Source of the DNA: Firmicutes bacterium ADurb.Bin193
GTDB taxonomy: Bacteria; Bacillota; Clostridia; Monoglobales; Firm-18
NCBI GenBank assembly: GCA_002070105.1
Contig: MWCQ01000017.1
Location: 1 to 53,755, forward strand
Reading direction: 5' to 3'
Length of the DNA stretch: 53,755 nucleotides
In this document: in pieces, positions 8,365 to 16,900 of the stretch
How the letters are laid out: each line of letters begins with the position of its first letter
Numbering within the stretch: the stretch's first letter is position 1
The notes under the pieces: model-generated
Seen by the model: the letters and a program-made list of their open reading frames with translations, nothing else
What the model was told of the DNA's origin: nothing
Databases searched by the model: none
Program-made: the position numbers and the translations under genes

Positions 8365-8783
8365 AGCAAAACTCCTTTGATATTAGATTCAGATTTCTGT
8401 TCGGGCCATCTTGACTTTACAAAACAACCGTGGGAGCAATATTTTCGGCTGCGGTTGCCATAGCTTTCAAATTTGGTGCCACACCCTGCACAAATAATTG
8501 TGTATACCGCACCGGGTTTGGGATTTCGCATTTCCGGGTGCGCAGACCACCATTTCCGCCGGCAATTTTCAGAGCAGAAGAAACGCTTTCGCCCTCGCAC
8601 AGAATGTTCTATACTGCCGCCGCACATTCGGCAGCCTTCGCCGTCCGATGTAGAATCCGCAATACTGTTTTTACAGCAATACCGCACGGAATCACGGCTT
8701 ACACCGACCACAGCTGCAATTTTCTTATAGCCCAGTCCGCTCCTGCGCAAAGCAACAATTCTTTGTTTTTGCAACTCCGTCAT
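8361..8783 (-). CDS. HTH plus double zinc-knuckle protein (copy A)
   Basis: 140 residues. The N-terminal 35 residues look like a sigma-70 region 4 or resolvase-type helix-turn-helix (IVALRRSGLGYKKIAAVVG). Two zinc-binding units follow: CRMCGGSIEH...FFCSENC (about 52-76) and CAGCGTKFE...KYCSHGC (about 98-119). A DNA-binding regulator is the simplest reading. A clear paralogue with the same layout lies at 51590-52009 in the second prophage. ATGA overlaps on both sides couple it to the small terminase and the ParB-methyltransferase. Exact role unknown. Confidence 0.8.
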   Translation of the reverse strand: MTELQKQRIVALRRSGLGYKKIAAVVGVSRDSVRYCCKNSIADSTSDGEGCRMCGGSIEHSVRGRKRFFCSENCRRKWWSAHPEMRNPKPGAVYTIICAGCGTKFESYGNRSRKYCSHGCFVKSRWPEQKSESNIKGVLL

Positions 8784-9337
8784 TCCTGCCGCCTCCGTTT
8801 CATGGTGAGCAGTCGTTCCATTACATCATCCTGCGGATTGGGACCGGAATACTGCTCGGAGCAGTTGTCCTGAACCACTGTGTAAATCTGCGCCCACAGC
8901 ATATTCGATTGCTTAATAAAATCTTGAAGGGTTTTAATAAAGGGGCTGGCGATGGCATTGCCTGTAGTCGGATGCTTTGCAAGAAATCCGAACTCCGACA
9001 GAGCTTCCTCACATTGAATCCAGCGTGCTACGCTCATGGCATACTGTTCCACAAGCTGCGGATTGACGAGTTTTTCACAGCGCCGCTCCCGAAGCCACTG
9101 CCATGTCCGCATATATCGTTCCTCGGCGCAAAGGTCGCGGCCGTTTTTCTGCTGTGCTTTCATATATTCCTCAACAGGCGGAATCTCAAAGGCCGTAAGT
9201 TCAGGCGGCTCGGGCAGAGTAAGCACGGTCATATCTGTTCTGCCCTCGGCGATTTTATCCGCAAGCGGTTTTTTCTTCCGCCCGGCGCCGTTATAGTTTC
9301 CGGGTTTGTTGCCCCGGTTGGTTCCGTCTTTTGCCAT
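8780..9337 (-). CDS. Phage terminase small subunit, P27 family
   Basis: About 185 residues from ATG at 9337 (MAKDGTNRGN), which has GAGGTG upstream; the longer reading from 9394 lacks a good ribosome site. Typical P27-type features are the glycine- and lysine-rich N terminus, a helical middle (YMRTWQWLRERRCEKLVNPQLVEQYA) and the segment EALSEFGFLAKHPTTGNAIASPF. The protein recognises phage DNA and hands it to the large subunit. HNH, small terminase, large terminase and portal together make a complete packaging set, though here separated by modification genes. Confidence 0.88.
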   Translation of the reverse strand: MAKDGTNRGNKPGNYNGAGRKKKPLADKIAEGRTDMTVLTLPEPPELTAFEIPPVEEYMKAQQKNGRDLCAEERYMRTWQWLRERRCEKLVNPQLVEQYAMSVARWIQCEEALSEFGFLAKHPTTGNAIASPFIKTLQDFIKQSNMLWAQIYTVVQDNCSEQYSGPNPQDDVMERLLTMKRRRQE

Positions 9338-9377
9338 TTTGTGTTTCACCTCGTTTTTACAGCTTTTCGTAAAATGA

Positions 9378-9422
9378 AACAGCCCTGAAATCACCGTAAA
9401 TCCGGTGTTTTGGGGGGCTGTT
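9378..9422 (-). terminator. Nested hairpin upstream of the small terminase
   Basis: AACAGCCC pairs with GGGCTGTT around an inner stem CACCG/CGGTG. On the minus strand the structure sits between the HNH gene and the small terminase gene. A second small palindrome, CGGGG-TTAATA-CCCCG, follows at 9429-9444. It may terminate or attenuate early transcription before the packaging genes. Confidence 0.45.
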
Positions 9423-9557
9423 CAATTTCGGGGTTAATACCCCGTTTAATTTCGGATTTTTTCACGCGAAGGGGGGCGGCGGTCTTCTGCTGCAAGGGTT
9501 GTAGGGATAATATGGCCCCTATGGGAGGTTCGGTCAACATTTTAGGCCTAACCTCAA

Positions 9558-9905
9558 TCAGTATGAATAAACAGGTGTGCTATCGTGTGTGCCTGTCTTT
9601 TTATCATGGCACCGTTTGCACAGGCTCTGCCAGTTGCTCTCGCTCCACATCAGCTGCGGGTCTCCACGATGTGGAGTGATGTGGTCGACGACTGTAGCAG
9701 GGGTTAACCGTCCGCTTAGTCTGCACTTCACACACAACGGATGCGCCTGTAAATATTTTTTTGATAACCGTTGCCAACGGCTGCTGTATCCGCGTAATGT
9801 TGCGCCCGAACGCTTATACAGTGGTGCGTGAGTTGGACAGTAACTGTCGTGGGTTAGATTTGGACAACCGGGCTGTCGACATGGTTTTGGTGGTTTCATC
9901 GGCAT
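9558..9905 (-). CDS. HNH endonuclease
   Basis: 115 residues. The C-terminal half has the HNH fold signature: VVDHITPHRGD, then N in SESNWQSLC and H in RCHDKKT, with paired CxxC zinc ligands (CVKC and CKRC). The N-terminal part adds another small cysteine cluster (CRQPGCPN...YCPTH). HNH proteins next to phage terminases assist specific DNA cleavage during packaging. It is about 220 bases upstream of the small terminase in the same direction, the classical location. Confidence 0.92.
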   Translation of the reverse strand: MPMKPPKPCRQPGCPNLTHDSYCPTHAPLYKRSGATLRGYSSRWQRLSKKYLQAHPLCVKCRLSGRLTPATVVDHITPHRGDPQLMWSESNWQSLCKRCHDKKTGTHDSTPVYSY

Positions 9906-9974
9906 ATGTTAATCACTCCAAACATAACAAAAGGACGCTCCGCTCATGGGTGCGTCCTTGCCTTTCTTGCTATT

Positions 9975-10418
9975 TTACATTATAGCAGGTTTGTTATTGG
10001 TTTTATAGTGTCTTTTAGTGTCCACTGCCTTTAATGCACGATCGTGTATTTTGAGAAGATATCGATAATCATAATACATAGTGGCGGCAATTTCGTCCCA
10101 CGTTTTGAAACAAAGGTACCGAAGCTCCAATATAGTACGGTAGGTAACATTGTCAACATCGTTGATGATTTCCCTGACAATCCGTTTTATTTCCAACAGA
10201 TGTTCAACGTCGGAATTTACCTCCGCTTCTATGTCCGCCATTTTTGCAATGATATCTTCCATGCGGTGGACGTTACGGGTTCCGCTGTTTGGCACAAGGG
10301 ATAGAACGGACGTGGCTTTGGTCGCCAAATCCCGAAGAGACCGCACCTGCTCAATCTTGCTGTTGATGCGCTCGTCAATGCGATAGGCTTGATTTAAAAA
10401 CTCTTTTGAAGTCATCAT
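9975..10418 (-). CDS. DUF1492 phage protein (ArpU/sigma-like transcription factor)
   Basis: 147 residues, mostly helical. The C-terminal segment (YRTILELRYLCFKTWDEIAATMYYDYRYLLKIHDRAL) resembles sigma-70 region 4, as in DUF1492/ArpU-type late regulators. In phages of Gram-positive bacteria proteins at this place are thought to switch on late genes such as HNH and terminase. The start overlaps the stop of the cysteine-rich gene by 4 bases. The gene lies just before the packaging genes, consistent with this job. The regulatory role is inferred from family and position. Confidence 0.8.
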   Translation of the reverse strand: MMTSKEFLNQAYRIDERINSKIEQVRSLRDLATKATSVLSLVPNSGTRNVHRMEDIIAKMADIEAEVNSDVEHLLEIKRIVREIINDVDNVTYRTILELRYLCFKTWDEIAATMYYDYRYLLKIHDRALKAVDTKRHYKTNNKPAIM

Positions 10419-10618
10419 CCATTCAACCGCCTTTCGCCATGTTCACAGCCCGGCCATGATATTCTTTTTAATTTGTTTCCGTCGGGACGGACATTTAAAA
10501 GGGATTTATAGAACTCGCTTTGCGGATTTCCGCATTCATAAGCCGTCCAGCTATTATCACTGGATGCCTTATCCGGTCGGGCATATCTGCAACTGATGCA
10601 TTTTATTTGTTTATCCAT
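10415..10618 (-). CDS. Small cysteine-rich phage protein
   Basis: 67 residues. CISCRYARP at the start, CGNP in the middle and PGCEHGE near the end give four cysteines and one histidine that could hold one zinc ion. Short proteins of this kind are common in early regions of clostridial phages and have no assigned function. The frame is intact and coupled by overlap to the DUF1492 gene downstream. Confidence 0.7.
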   Translation of the reverse strand: MDKQIKCISCRYARPDKASSDNSWTAYECGNPQSEFYKSLLNVRPDGNKLKRISWPGCEHGERRLNG

Positions 10619-10623
10619 AAAGG

Positions 10624-10908
10624 CTAATCCTCCAAACGTGAAAGTATCTGAATAACTTCCTCGACGCTTGTAACCTTGTGGGCTTCACCCTTTGCTTTCT
10701 GAATCTTAGTAATTGTGACCTCTTGCAGCTTAGTCAGCTTGCCGGATGACTGTTTCACCTCGAAAGCGATAAAGCGTCCGCTTAAACAGCATATAATATC
10801 CGGCAGACCGGCCACTCCGTACATGCCGCCGTGTTCTTTCCAGCAAAAGCAGCATGGGAGGGTCTTCAGATACTTCATAATTTGGTTTACAATATCTTTT
10901 TCGAGCAT
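10624..10908 (-). CDS. VRR-NUC domain nuclease
   Basis: 94 residues, a stand-alone VRR-NUC domain of the PD-(D/E)xK superfamily. The core is visible as GVAGLPDIICC with the catalytic aspartate, followed by FIAFEVKQSSGKLTKLQ with the ExK pair. Related domains cut branched or flapped DNA (FAN1 family). In phages these small versions accompany primase, polymerase and SNF2 genes and probably resolve replication or recombination intermediates. It lies just downstream of the primase gene across a repeat-rich spacer. Confidence 0.92.
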   Translation of the reverse strand: MLEKDIVNQIMKYLKTLPCCFCWKEHGGMYGVAGLPDIICCLSGRFIAFEVKQSSGKLTKLQEVTITKIQKAKGEAHKVTSVEEVIQILSRLED

Positions 10909-10922
10909 TTCATACCTCGCTT

Positions 10923-11062
10923 TTGACGGATTGACGGATTTGACGGGTACATATATTTATCTTTTTTATATACCGATTTTCACAACATTTACTTAAATTC
11001 ACCTATGTGGAATGTTTAATGTAAAGAAAATCAGAAAGCCGTCAATTCCGTAATTCCGTCAA
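10923..11062. repeat. TTGACGGA repeats flanking an AT-rich spacer (possible origin)
   Basis: Three tandem TTGACGGA/G units (10923-10930, 10931-10938, 10940-10947) are mirrored about 90 bases away by inverted units CCGTCAA, TTCCGTAA and TTCCGTCAA (11039-11062). Between them is a strongly AT-rich stretch containing TTTTTTATATA. Iteron-like repeats around an AT-rich element next to a primase gene are what one expects of a phage replication origin; a regulatory site is the alternative. The right-hand units overlap the 3' end of the primase gene. Confidence 0.45.
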
Positions 11063-13542
11063 ATGTCATTATCCAGACGGATGCCTTTCCACGTTCTGCG
11101 CTTGCCGACCTTATCCACACTGCGGCGCAGGTCGGGGTACGCCATTTCGATATCCTTGTTAAAAGTTTTTTGCGACACCGCCGATAACCCGGCATTGCGA
11201 CAGTATTCACGATACTTCTCGAAAATCTCGCTGCGCTCGGCTTCCGCGTCCGAGGATAAGTTACAGCAGTCCTCGATGAACGACAGGACGCTGTTTGAGT
11301 CGATGCGATAACGCTGCAGCTCCGCTTTTGTATTCGGAGTCTCACTGAATTTGAAGTCGTTGGCAATCAGCCTCTTCAAACCTTCGACTGCAAACATAAA
11401 GATTCCGTCCGCTTCGGCGGCGAACTTGTCAAGCAGAGCAGGGTCCCGTCGTTCCTGCGGCACAGGCTTCGCAAAGCGTATAATGATAAGCCGCCTGTAG
11501 AAACCTTCTGATTTGTCACCATAGTTACGGGGTATCGTGTTGCATGAAAACAGAAGCCGCGCATACGGCTGAAAGCTGAACGGGTCTTTGTTCTTGCGCT
11601 CGGCGGTCAGAAAGTCCTCGCCAACCAAAGCCTTAAATATGCCGTTATCGTCAATGTTCTTTGTAGGCAGGTCAGCAAAAATATTAGCCAGTTTTCCAAA
11701 CAACTCCGCTGTCTTAAACCGCTCATTTAATGACTGCCACGGGATGTTGCTCACGTTCGCTTGCCCGAGAAGCAGCTCATTTAGGGTTAGGAGCAGCTTT
11801 GATTTTCCTGCGCCGGGTTCGCCGACGATAACGAATGATTTTTGCGCTTTGTTTACGGGTATGAGAAAATATCCCATCATCTCCTGCACCAGCGGGATAT
11901 CACCCTCGTCCAATACTTCGGAGAGAAACTGTTTAAAGCGCGGGCATTCGGCGTTCGGAGTATAATTCACATTGAGCTGCACCGTAGAATAGAAGTCGGG
12001 CGAGTGCGGCAGGAACTCCTCGGTCTGCACATTATAAAGACCGTTGCGGACGTTGATGATATATGGATTCGCGTTCAGTTCCCGCAAAGGCTTGATAATC
12101 AGCATCCGCCACTGACCCTCGGCATCGGTGATATTTGAGAGCGTTGTGTAGCGGGCAATCAGGTATTTACGAGCAACGGCTTTCGCTGAAAGATCAGAAA
12201 GCGCAGAATATACGCCTTTGTCGTAAAAGTAATATTGCTCGGCGGAGTAGAAAATCCGTTCTTCCTTTGCCAAAAATTCCGCCAGCACACCGGGCAAAAA
12301 TCGAATTCCGCCTTTATCGGTAAATTCATACCAGTCGGGTAGCTGTGCTCCGTCTGTCTCAGCCTTGGTAGCCTTATTGTCTCGGTAAGCCTTAAATAGT
12401 TCCTTCTGGAGCGTAATCAGTGGTCGGACGATGCCCGCCTTGAATCCGAACCGCTCACGCAGTTCCGTTTCAATAAACGCCGTCGCAACAGCGGAATCCA
12501 CATTATAGAGATAGTCCTGAACGAAGTCCCGTGCTGTTTCCATATCGTCGGTGGTGTTACCCTTAACCTCCGCTTTGGCAAGGAAAGTTCGCAGGGCTTC
12601 GGGGTCAAGGGGCAGATAGCAGAGTGCGGCCGGTGCCCTACAACCACACTCGTCACGCCTTGGGCAGTTAAACCCGCACTCAGCTATTTTGGCACAGGTC
12701 ATAGGTTTGGTGCCGGATTCAAGGTAGTGTGTAATTTTGCCGTCTGTTTCAGCCTTGTTGTACTTCGGGTGCGCTTTGGACAGGATATGGATAGCGTTTG
12801 CACCGCCCTCAAAGACGGCAAGGTTCGTTATCATTGCGTACCAGAGGTGTTCGGGCAGGGTCGCTGCGTTTTCACGGCAATGCTTGATAAAATCACACCG
12901 CAAGCCCACGAGCGACAATCCTTTGCGCGTTCCTTTGGGTGCCGGAGTCACTACCGAGAAGTCCTCGGCAGTGACTTTCGGCAAAACCTTGTCCAGCTGC
13001 GCTTTTGTGTAGCGCAGTTCGGGATTGAATTTAATACACTCTACCAAGACGGGGTCGCCCTTGCAATGATTGAACCCCGGCAGACGCAGAACGCGGCTCT
13101 CATTGACACAGGAGGTATCACCATCGAACCGTGCGATAAGCCGACGCTGAAGGGTGCGGAACTCCGGCACCGTTACGTCTGTCGTGAGCCAATATGCATG
13201 GACGGACTTTACCGTTTTTACCATTAGCGACGGAGGGAGCGGAAACTCCGCCAGCCGGGCAATCTGCTCCTCGATGGACAGAGTATCGTTCTCGACGAAC
13301 ACAGCATTGATGCGGGTAATGTCCTCGTCTTTATCACCGCCGTAATTGACTACAAAAAAGATACCGCGATCCTGTGCGTTATGCTTTCGGAGGGTCTCTT
13401 CCAGTGCGGAGATTTTTCCGCATTCACGCTCCAGTTTCAACCCCTTGAATGTACTGCTTTTCTTGTCATCAAAAATACGTATGTGTACGGTTTCTCGGTT
13501 TTCAAAAAAAGGGGATAAAAATTGTTCAAAAGTTATTTTCAC
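11059..13542 (-). CDS. P4-family phage primase-helicase
   Basis: 827 residues starting at GTG 13542, after an AAGGAGG site and overlapping the DUF4406 stop by 4 bases. The N-terminal half resembles archaeo-eukaryotic/RepB-type primases (residues 1-200, including VNYGGDKDEDITRINAVFVEND and a catalytic-type histidine later in AYWL...). A cysteine cluster follows (CAKIAECGFNCPRRDECGC, about 275-295). The C-terminal SF3 helicase has Walker A GEPGAGKSKLL (about 574) and downstream LANIFADLP and LLFSCNTIP motifs. The enzyme would make primers and unwind DNA at the phage origin, possibly the repeat region directly downstream. Confidence 0.93.
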   Translation of the reverse strand: MKITFEQFLSPFFENRETVHIRIFDDKKSSTFKGLKLERECGKISALEETLRKHNAQDRGIFFVVNYGGDKDEDITRINAVFVENDTLSIEEQIARLAEFPLPPSLMVKTVKSVHAYWLTTDVTVPEFRTLQRRLIARFDGDTSCVNESRVLRLPGFNHCKGDPVLVECIKFNPELRYTKAQLDKVLPKVTAEDFSVVTPAPKGTRKGLSLVGLRCDFIKHCRENAATLPEHLWYAMITNLAVFEGGANAIHILSKAHPKYNKAETDGKITHYLESGTKPMTCAKIAECGFNCPRRDECGCRAPAALCYLPLDPEALRTFLAKAEVKGNTTDDMETARDFVQDYLYNVDSAVATAFIETELRERFGFKAGIVRPLITLQKELFKAYRDNKATKAETDGAQLPDWYEFTDKGGIRFLPGVLAEFLAKEERIFYSAEQYYFYDKGVYSALSDLSAKAVARKYLIARYTTLSNITDAEGQWRMLIIKPLRELNANPYIINVRNGLYNVQTEEFLPHSPDFYSTVQLNVNYTPNAECPRFKQFLSEVLDEGDIPLVQEMMGYFLIPVNKAQKSFVIVGEPGAGKSKLLLTLNELLLGQANVSNIPWQSLNERFKTAELFGKLANIFADLPTKNIDDNGIFKALVGEDFLTAERKNKDPFSFQPYARLLFSCNTIPRNYGDKSEGFYRRLIIIRFAKPVPQERRDPALLDKFAAEADGIFMFAVEGLKRLIANDFKFSETPNTKAELQRYRIDSNSVLSFIEDCCNLSSDAEAERSEIFEKYREYCRNAGLSAVSQKTFNKDIEMAYPDLRRSVDKVGKRRTWKGIRLDNDI

Positions 13543-13973
13543 GGTGCGACCTCCTTGCAGTCGGTATCGTAGTGCTTTATTGGAATGCCCCTATGCTCGG
13601 CTCGCTCCAGTTCTGCCGCCATGCCCGTTGAAACATTGCCGCCGAATACCCAGACCGCTTCGCAACGGTCGAGTAGTATCTTCCCGAACAGAAGTCCGAG
13701 TCTGCGGTCTTCTGGGTTGCTGTCGTCCATAAACTGCGGAAAGAGTAAATGCGGCGCGATGGGTATTGTTCCTTGTCGGACGGCAAAAGCACAGTAGCGA
13801 CGGGCATTTTGAATGTTGCTTTCAATATCGCCGGCGTAAGGCGAGCAGATATAAACAAGCGGACGATACCGATTTTTCTTAAGATGATTTTCTTTTTGAA
13901 TTTGCTTTAATGCCTCATAGACCGTCGGGTCGCTGTAACCTTCACTGTTTTTATGCGGATTCGTCGTGTTCAC
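13539..13973 (-). CDS. DUF4406 protein (nucleoside deoxyribosyltransferase-like)
   Basis: About 144 residues from GTG at 13973 (VNTTNPHKN), which has GGAGG six bases upstream; a longer reading to 14078 would cover the previous gene. The domain begins PLVYICSPYAGD, continues with NIQNARRYCAFAVRQG and contains WVFGGNVSTGMAAELERAE, a Rossmann-like fold related to nucleoside 2-deoxyribosyltransferases. In phages it could act on nucleotides or a nucleotide signal, but no substrate is known. It lies between the SpoIIID-like gene and the primase. Confidence 0.8.
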   Translation of the reverse strand: MNTTNPHKNSEGYSDPTVYEALKQIQKENHLKKNRYRPLVYICSPYAGDIESNIQNARRYCAFAVRQGTIPIAPHLLFPQFMDDSNPEDRRLGLLFGKILLDRCEAVWVFGGNVSTGMAAELERAEHRGIPIKHYDTDCKEVAP

Positions 13974-14241
13974 GGGACACCTCCGATTCGTATTTGCGCT
14001 TTGTAGCAAGACCGCCGCGGATATGCCGCTCCGCCTTATTATAATCCAGCACTTCTTTTGCCTGTAGGTACAGCGCACGGTTACGCTTTTTCAGGGTGCT
14101 GGTGACATCGTTATAAATCGTTGACTTGCTGTACCCGAACACCGGCGCCGTTTCACGAACGGTTGCTTTGTTTTCTATGATATACTGTGCTACCGCAACA
14201 CATCTGTCGTTGGCATCAATATTGAAATTCTTGTATTTCAT
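13951..14241 (-). CDS. SpoIIID-like HTH regulator
   Basis: 96 residues. The pattern (AVAQYIIENKATVRETAPVFGYSKSTIYNDVT), then VLDYNKAERHIRGGLATKRKY, matches SpoIIID, the mother-cell sporulation regulator of about 85-95 residues. SpoIIID binds DNA through an HTH plus a basic C-terminal helix; here RHIRGGLATKRKY supplies the basic end. The gene is embedded in the phage replication operon, overlapping the polymerase stop by 4 bases and the DUF4406 start by 23. A phage transcription factor using the sporulation-type fold, perhaps tying phage genes to sporulation, is the inference. Confidence 0.85.
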   Translation of the reverse strand: MKYKNFNIDANDRCVAVAQYIIENKATVRETAPVFGYSKSTIYNDVTSTLKKRNRALYLQAKEVLDYNKAERHIRGGLATKRKYESEVSREHDESA

Positions 14242-16136
14242 AACGCTATTACCTCCTGTTCTTTCATTTCTCCGAACCTTGCTCCTACGGTGGTATCTGC
14301 AATCACGGGGATATCAAATTCAGCAAACGGCTGCTGTTCCATGCACTGCTTTATAAACATCGTCGCCTCGCCGACTTTGCCTTCCGGGAGCTCAAACACC
14401 AATTCGTCGTGAATCTGAAGCAGTGGTCTGAGCCAAGGTCTTTTCGGGAGCCCCGTGAGGATACGCCCCAAAGCCAGTTTTAAAATATCTGCCGCCGTTC
14501 CTTGGATTGGCGTGTTAAGGGCACACCGCTCAGCAAACGACTGTTTTCCCCAGTCTTGTGAGGTTATGCCGGGGAGATAACGCCTGCGGCCGAGTGCAGT
14601 CTCGGTAAATCGGGCTGACTTTGCTTTGGTTTTGGTCGAATCCTGCCATTCGGTCAGCTTCGGATATCCTGCTTTTAGGTTGGATATTATTTTTTCACAG
14701 TCTTCCAGGGACTTTTCTAAGCCTGCCTTGAACTTAAGTGTCCGCTGTAATCCGCGAGGAAACAATCCGTAAAAAGTCCCGAAGTTGACGTTCTTTGCAA
14801 TGGTACGTTGCTCTTTGCCGTGCTTCCCTTCGCCGAATATAACGGCGGCGGTTTGGTCGTGGATATCTCCGCCTGTGCGGTAGGTATCTATCATTTTCTC
14901 GTCTCGGCAGTAGAAAGCCCCGACACGCAGCTCAATCTGAGAAAAATCCAGTGACAACAACAACTTACCCTCCGGTGCAATGAAGAAGTTCCGCACTCCG
15001 ATGTCATCCGCGCCAGCTCTGGGCATATTTTGGAGGTTTGGTCTGCGGGAGGCAAAGCGCCCTGTCTCTGTGGCAAGCGGCATAAGGTCGGCATGGATGC
15101 GCCCCGTGACGGGATTTATATACTTACCGTAACCGTCTATGTAAGTGGATTGAATTTTTCCGCAACGGCGGTACTCCTGTATATATTTGAGCAATGGTAC
15201 CAGATCGGGACGATTCTGTTCACACCACTCGGAAAGGAGCACCAACGTTTCATCGTCCGCAGCTTCCTGATACTTGGCGGTGGTCTTTAAAACCGGAAGC
15301 CCCAAATCCTCGAACAAATATTTCTTGAAAGCGGCGGTGCCGGCGTTTTCACCAATGTTCACGTCACCAATGATAAAGGCGATTTTTTCACGGAGACGCT
15401 GACGCTCCTTTTCACACCGTGCGCCCTGTGCCTTCATCCGCTCCGCATCCACAAGCAGGCCGTTGAATTTCATTAATCCGCAGTAAACTGCAGTCGGCGA
15501 CTCCACCCGTTCGGTGATAATCCGATGGCATGGCAGCCATTTGTCAAACCAATTATTAAACAAATGATATAGCCGCAGGGTATAATCCGAATCCGCACAG
15601 GCATAACGGATAGTTTCGGCATCCCCGGAATCAAGCTCGTCAAAATGCCGTCCGCCTGTTGTTTGGCTGAAAGTCGGCATCTCGGTGTTGAAAAGTTCAG
15701 CTGTGAGTGTCTTCAGTCCGCTGTCCGCGAGGGAACGAATTTCCGTATTGCTTTTAAGTGTCAGCTGCGCCGCCGCAATGGTGTCATATACAGGGGGCTG
15801 AATCACAATCCCATGCTTATACAAAAAACTTGCTTCAAAAGCCAAGTTATGTGCTATTTTTATGATTTTGTCATTTGCGGCAAAATCACTCAGCAGAGCC
15901 ATGACCTCACCTACATCGGCGTTGTTTCCTACGCGGTGGGTAATCGGAACATATATCCCGTCGCCTTCTGCTGTGCTGAATGAAACACCCGCAATACAAG
16001 CCTTATGCGGGTCAAGGGCGGATTTGTCTTCATGCCGCCATCCGTCAAGGGGGGCTGTTTCAAAGTCAAATGCTACCGCCGAAGCGGGGCCGAGGTATTT
16101 TTGTACCTCGACCATATCAGTAACAACTCTATACAT
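14238..16136 (-). CDS. Phage family A DNA polymerase
   Basis: About 632 residues from ATG at 16136, with GGTGA upstream and an 8-base overlap with the previous stop; GTG at 16145 is an alternative. The N-terminal part is a 3'-5' exonuclease (FDFETAP near residue 24, later YACADSDYTLRLY). The polymerase part has motif A LLSLDFSQIELRVGAF (about 397), motif B RTIAKNVNFGTFYGLF (about 452) and motif C QIHDELVFELP (about 575). No 5' nuclease domain is present, as usual for phage PolA-type enzymes. It replicates phage DNA with the SNF2 helicase, primase-helicase and nuclease encoded around it. Confidence 0.96.
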   Translation of the reverse strand: MYRVVTDMVEVQKYLGPASAVAFDFETAPLDGWRHEDKSALDPHKACIAGVSFSTAEGDGIYVPITHRVGNNADVGEVMALLSDFAANDKIIKIAHNLAFEASFLYKHGIVIQPPVYDTIAAAQLTLKSNTEIRSLADSGLKTLTAELFNTEMPTFSQTTGGRHFDELDSGDAETIRYACADSDYTLRLYHLFNNWFDKWLPCHRIITERVESPTAVYCGLMKFNGLLVDAERMKAQGARCEKERQRLREKIAFIIGDVNIGENAGTAAFKKYLFEDLGLPVLKTTAKYQEAADDETLVLLSEWCEQNRPDLVPLLKYIQEYRRCGKIQSTYIDGYGKYINPVTGRIHADLMPLATETGRFASRRPNLQNMPRAGADDIGVRNFFIAPEGKLLLSLDFSQIELRVGAFYCRDEKMIDTYRTGGDIHDQTAAVIFGEGKHGKEQRTIAKNVNFGTFYGLFPRGLQRTLKFKAGLEKSLEDCEKIISNLKAGYPKLTEWQDSTKTKAKSARFTETALGRRRYLPGITSQDWGKQSFAERCALNTPIQGTAADILKLALGRILTGLPKRPWLRPLLQIHDELVFELPEGKVGEATMFIKQCMEQQPFAEFDIPVIADTTVGARFGEMKEQEVIAL

Positions 16137-16878
16137 CGCTGTCACCGCTTAAAGGTTCTATGACCTCACCCGTTTCGGGATCGACGCTGATGGGTTCGTT
16201 ATCCGTCTCAAAGCCTACCTTGCCGGATAATGCCTTGATTTGTTCCGTCAGCTTACCGATAAGCGTCTGTTCGTCATTACTCAAATCACGGCTCACGGCA
16301 AAATGTGCCTGCGAGTAGGTAACGCCGCCCGCGTTGGTGGCTTTCTTAAGCGAAAAACTCGTAACCACCATATTTGACTTTTTGCCTTTGGAAAGCAGTC
16401 GTTTCAGATATTTGGTGAATTCCTTCAAGCTGCCTGTGGGAAGTGAAAGCAGAAGCGGAAACAACTCACCCTCACGCAGTACATAAATTCTGCGGCGGTT
16501 CTTACATGCCTTTGCACCGTTTTCTGCACTTCCGAATTCGTTATATGGACATCTCTTGCACAAGCCGCCGGGGTCACCGATGCCGTTTACACCGTCGAAA
16601 CTGCCACAATCGGGCGGGTTATTACCACCTGTATATTTCGTTTTGTAGTAACAGTGGAGCGGGTGTTGATACACAATTACACCGCTGAATTCTGCAACGC
16701 CGGCAGATTCACCGTTTTCGTCCTCGATTTCAAAAAATGTGCTGCCAGCCGATGGAATTTTGATTTTCTCAAAGCTGACCTCCAAGCCGTCCAGTTCCTC
16801 GGCTATCATATCGCCTATATTTACATCCGCAAGGGTCATATACCCATTATTTTTTGCCGCTAAATTTTTGTTTGACAT
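16129..16878 (-). CDS. Phage early protein with cysteine cluster, possible ssDNA-binding role
   Basis: 249 residues from ATG at 16878 (MSNKNLAAKN) after GGAGGTATGTGAAA; a longer frame to 16965 is not supported. I do not recognise a named family. A predicted beta-rich N-terminal half leads to a cysteine cluster (PPDCGSFDG, LCKRCPYNE, AKACKNRRR, about 110-145), then FPLLLSLPTGSLKEFTKYL and an acidic tail. The place next to the polymerase, the zinc-type cluster and the acidic tail recall phage single-stranded DNA-binding proteins, which is only an inference. Confidence 0.65.
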   Translation of the reverse strand: MSNKNLAAKNNGYMTLADVNIGDMIAEELDGLEVSFEKIKIPSAGSTFFEIEDENGESAGVAEFSGVIVYQHPLHCYYKTKYTGGNNPPDCGSFDGVNGIGDPGGLCKRCPYNEFGSAENGAKACKNRRRIYVLREGELFPLLLSLPTGSLKEFTKYLKRLLSKGKKSNMVVTSFSLKKATNAGGVTYSQAHFAVSRDLSNDEQTLIGKLTEQIKALSGKVGFETDNEPISVDPETGEVIEPLSGDSDV

Positions 16879-16900
16879 TTTCACATACCTCCGAAATAAT

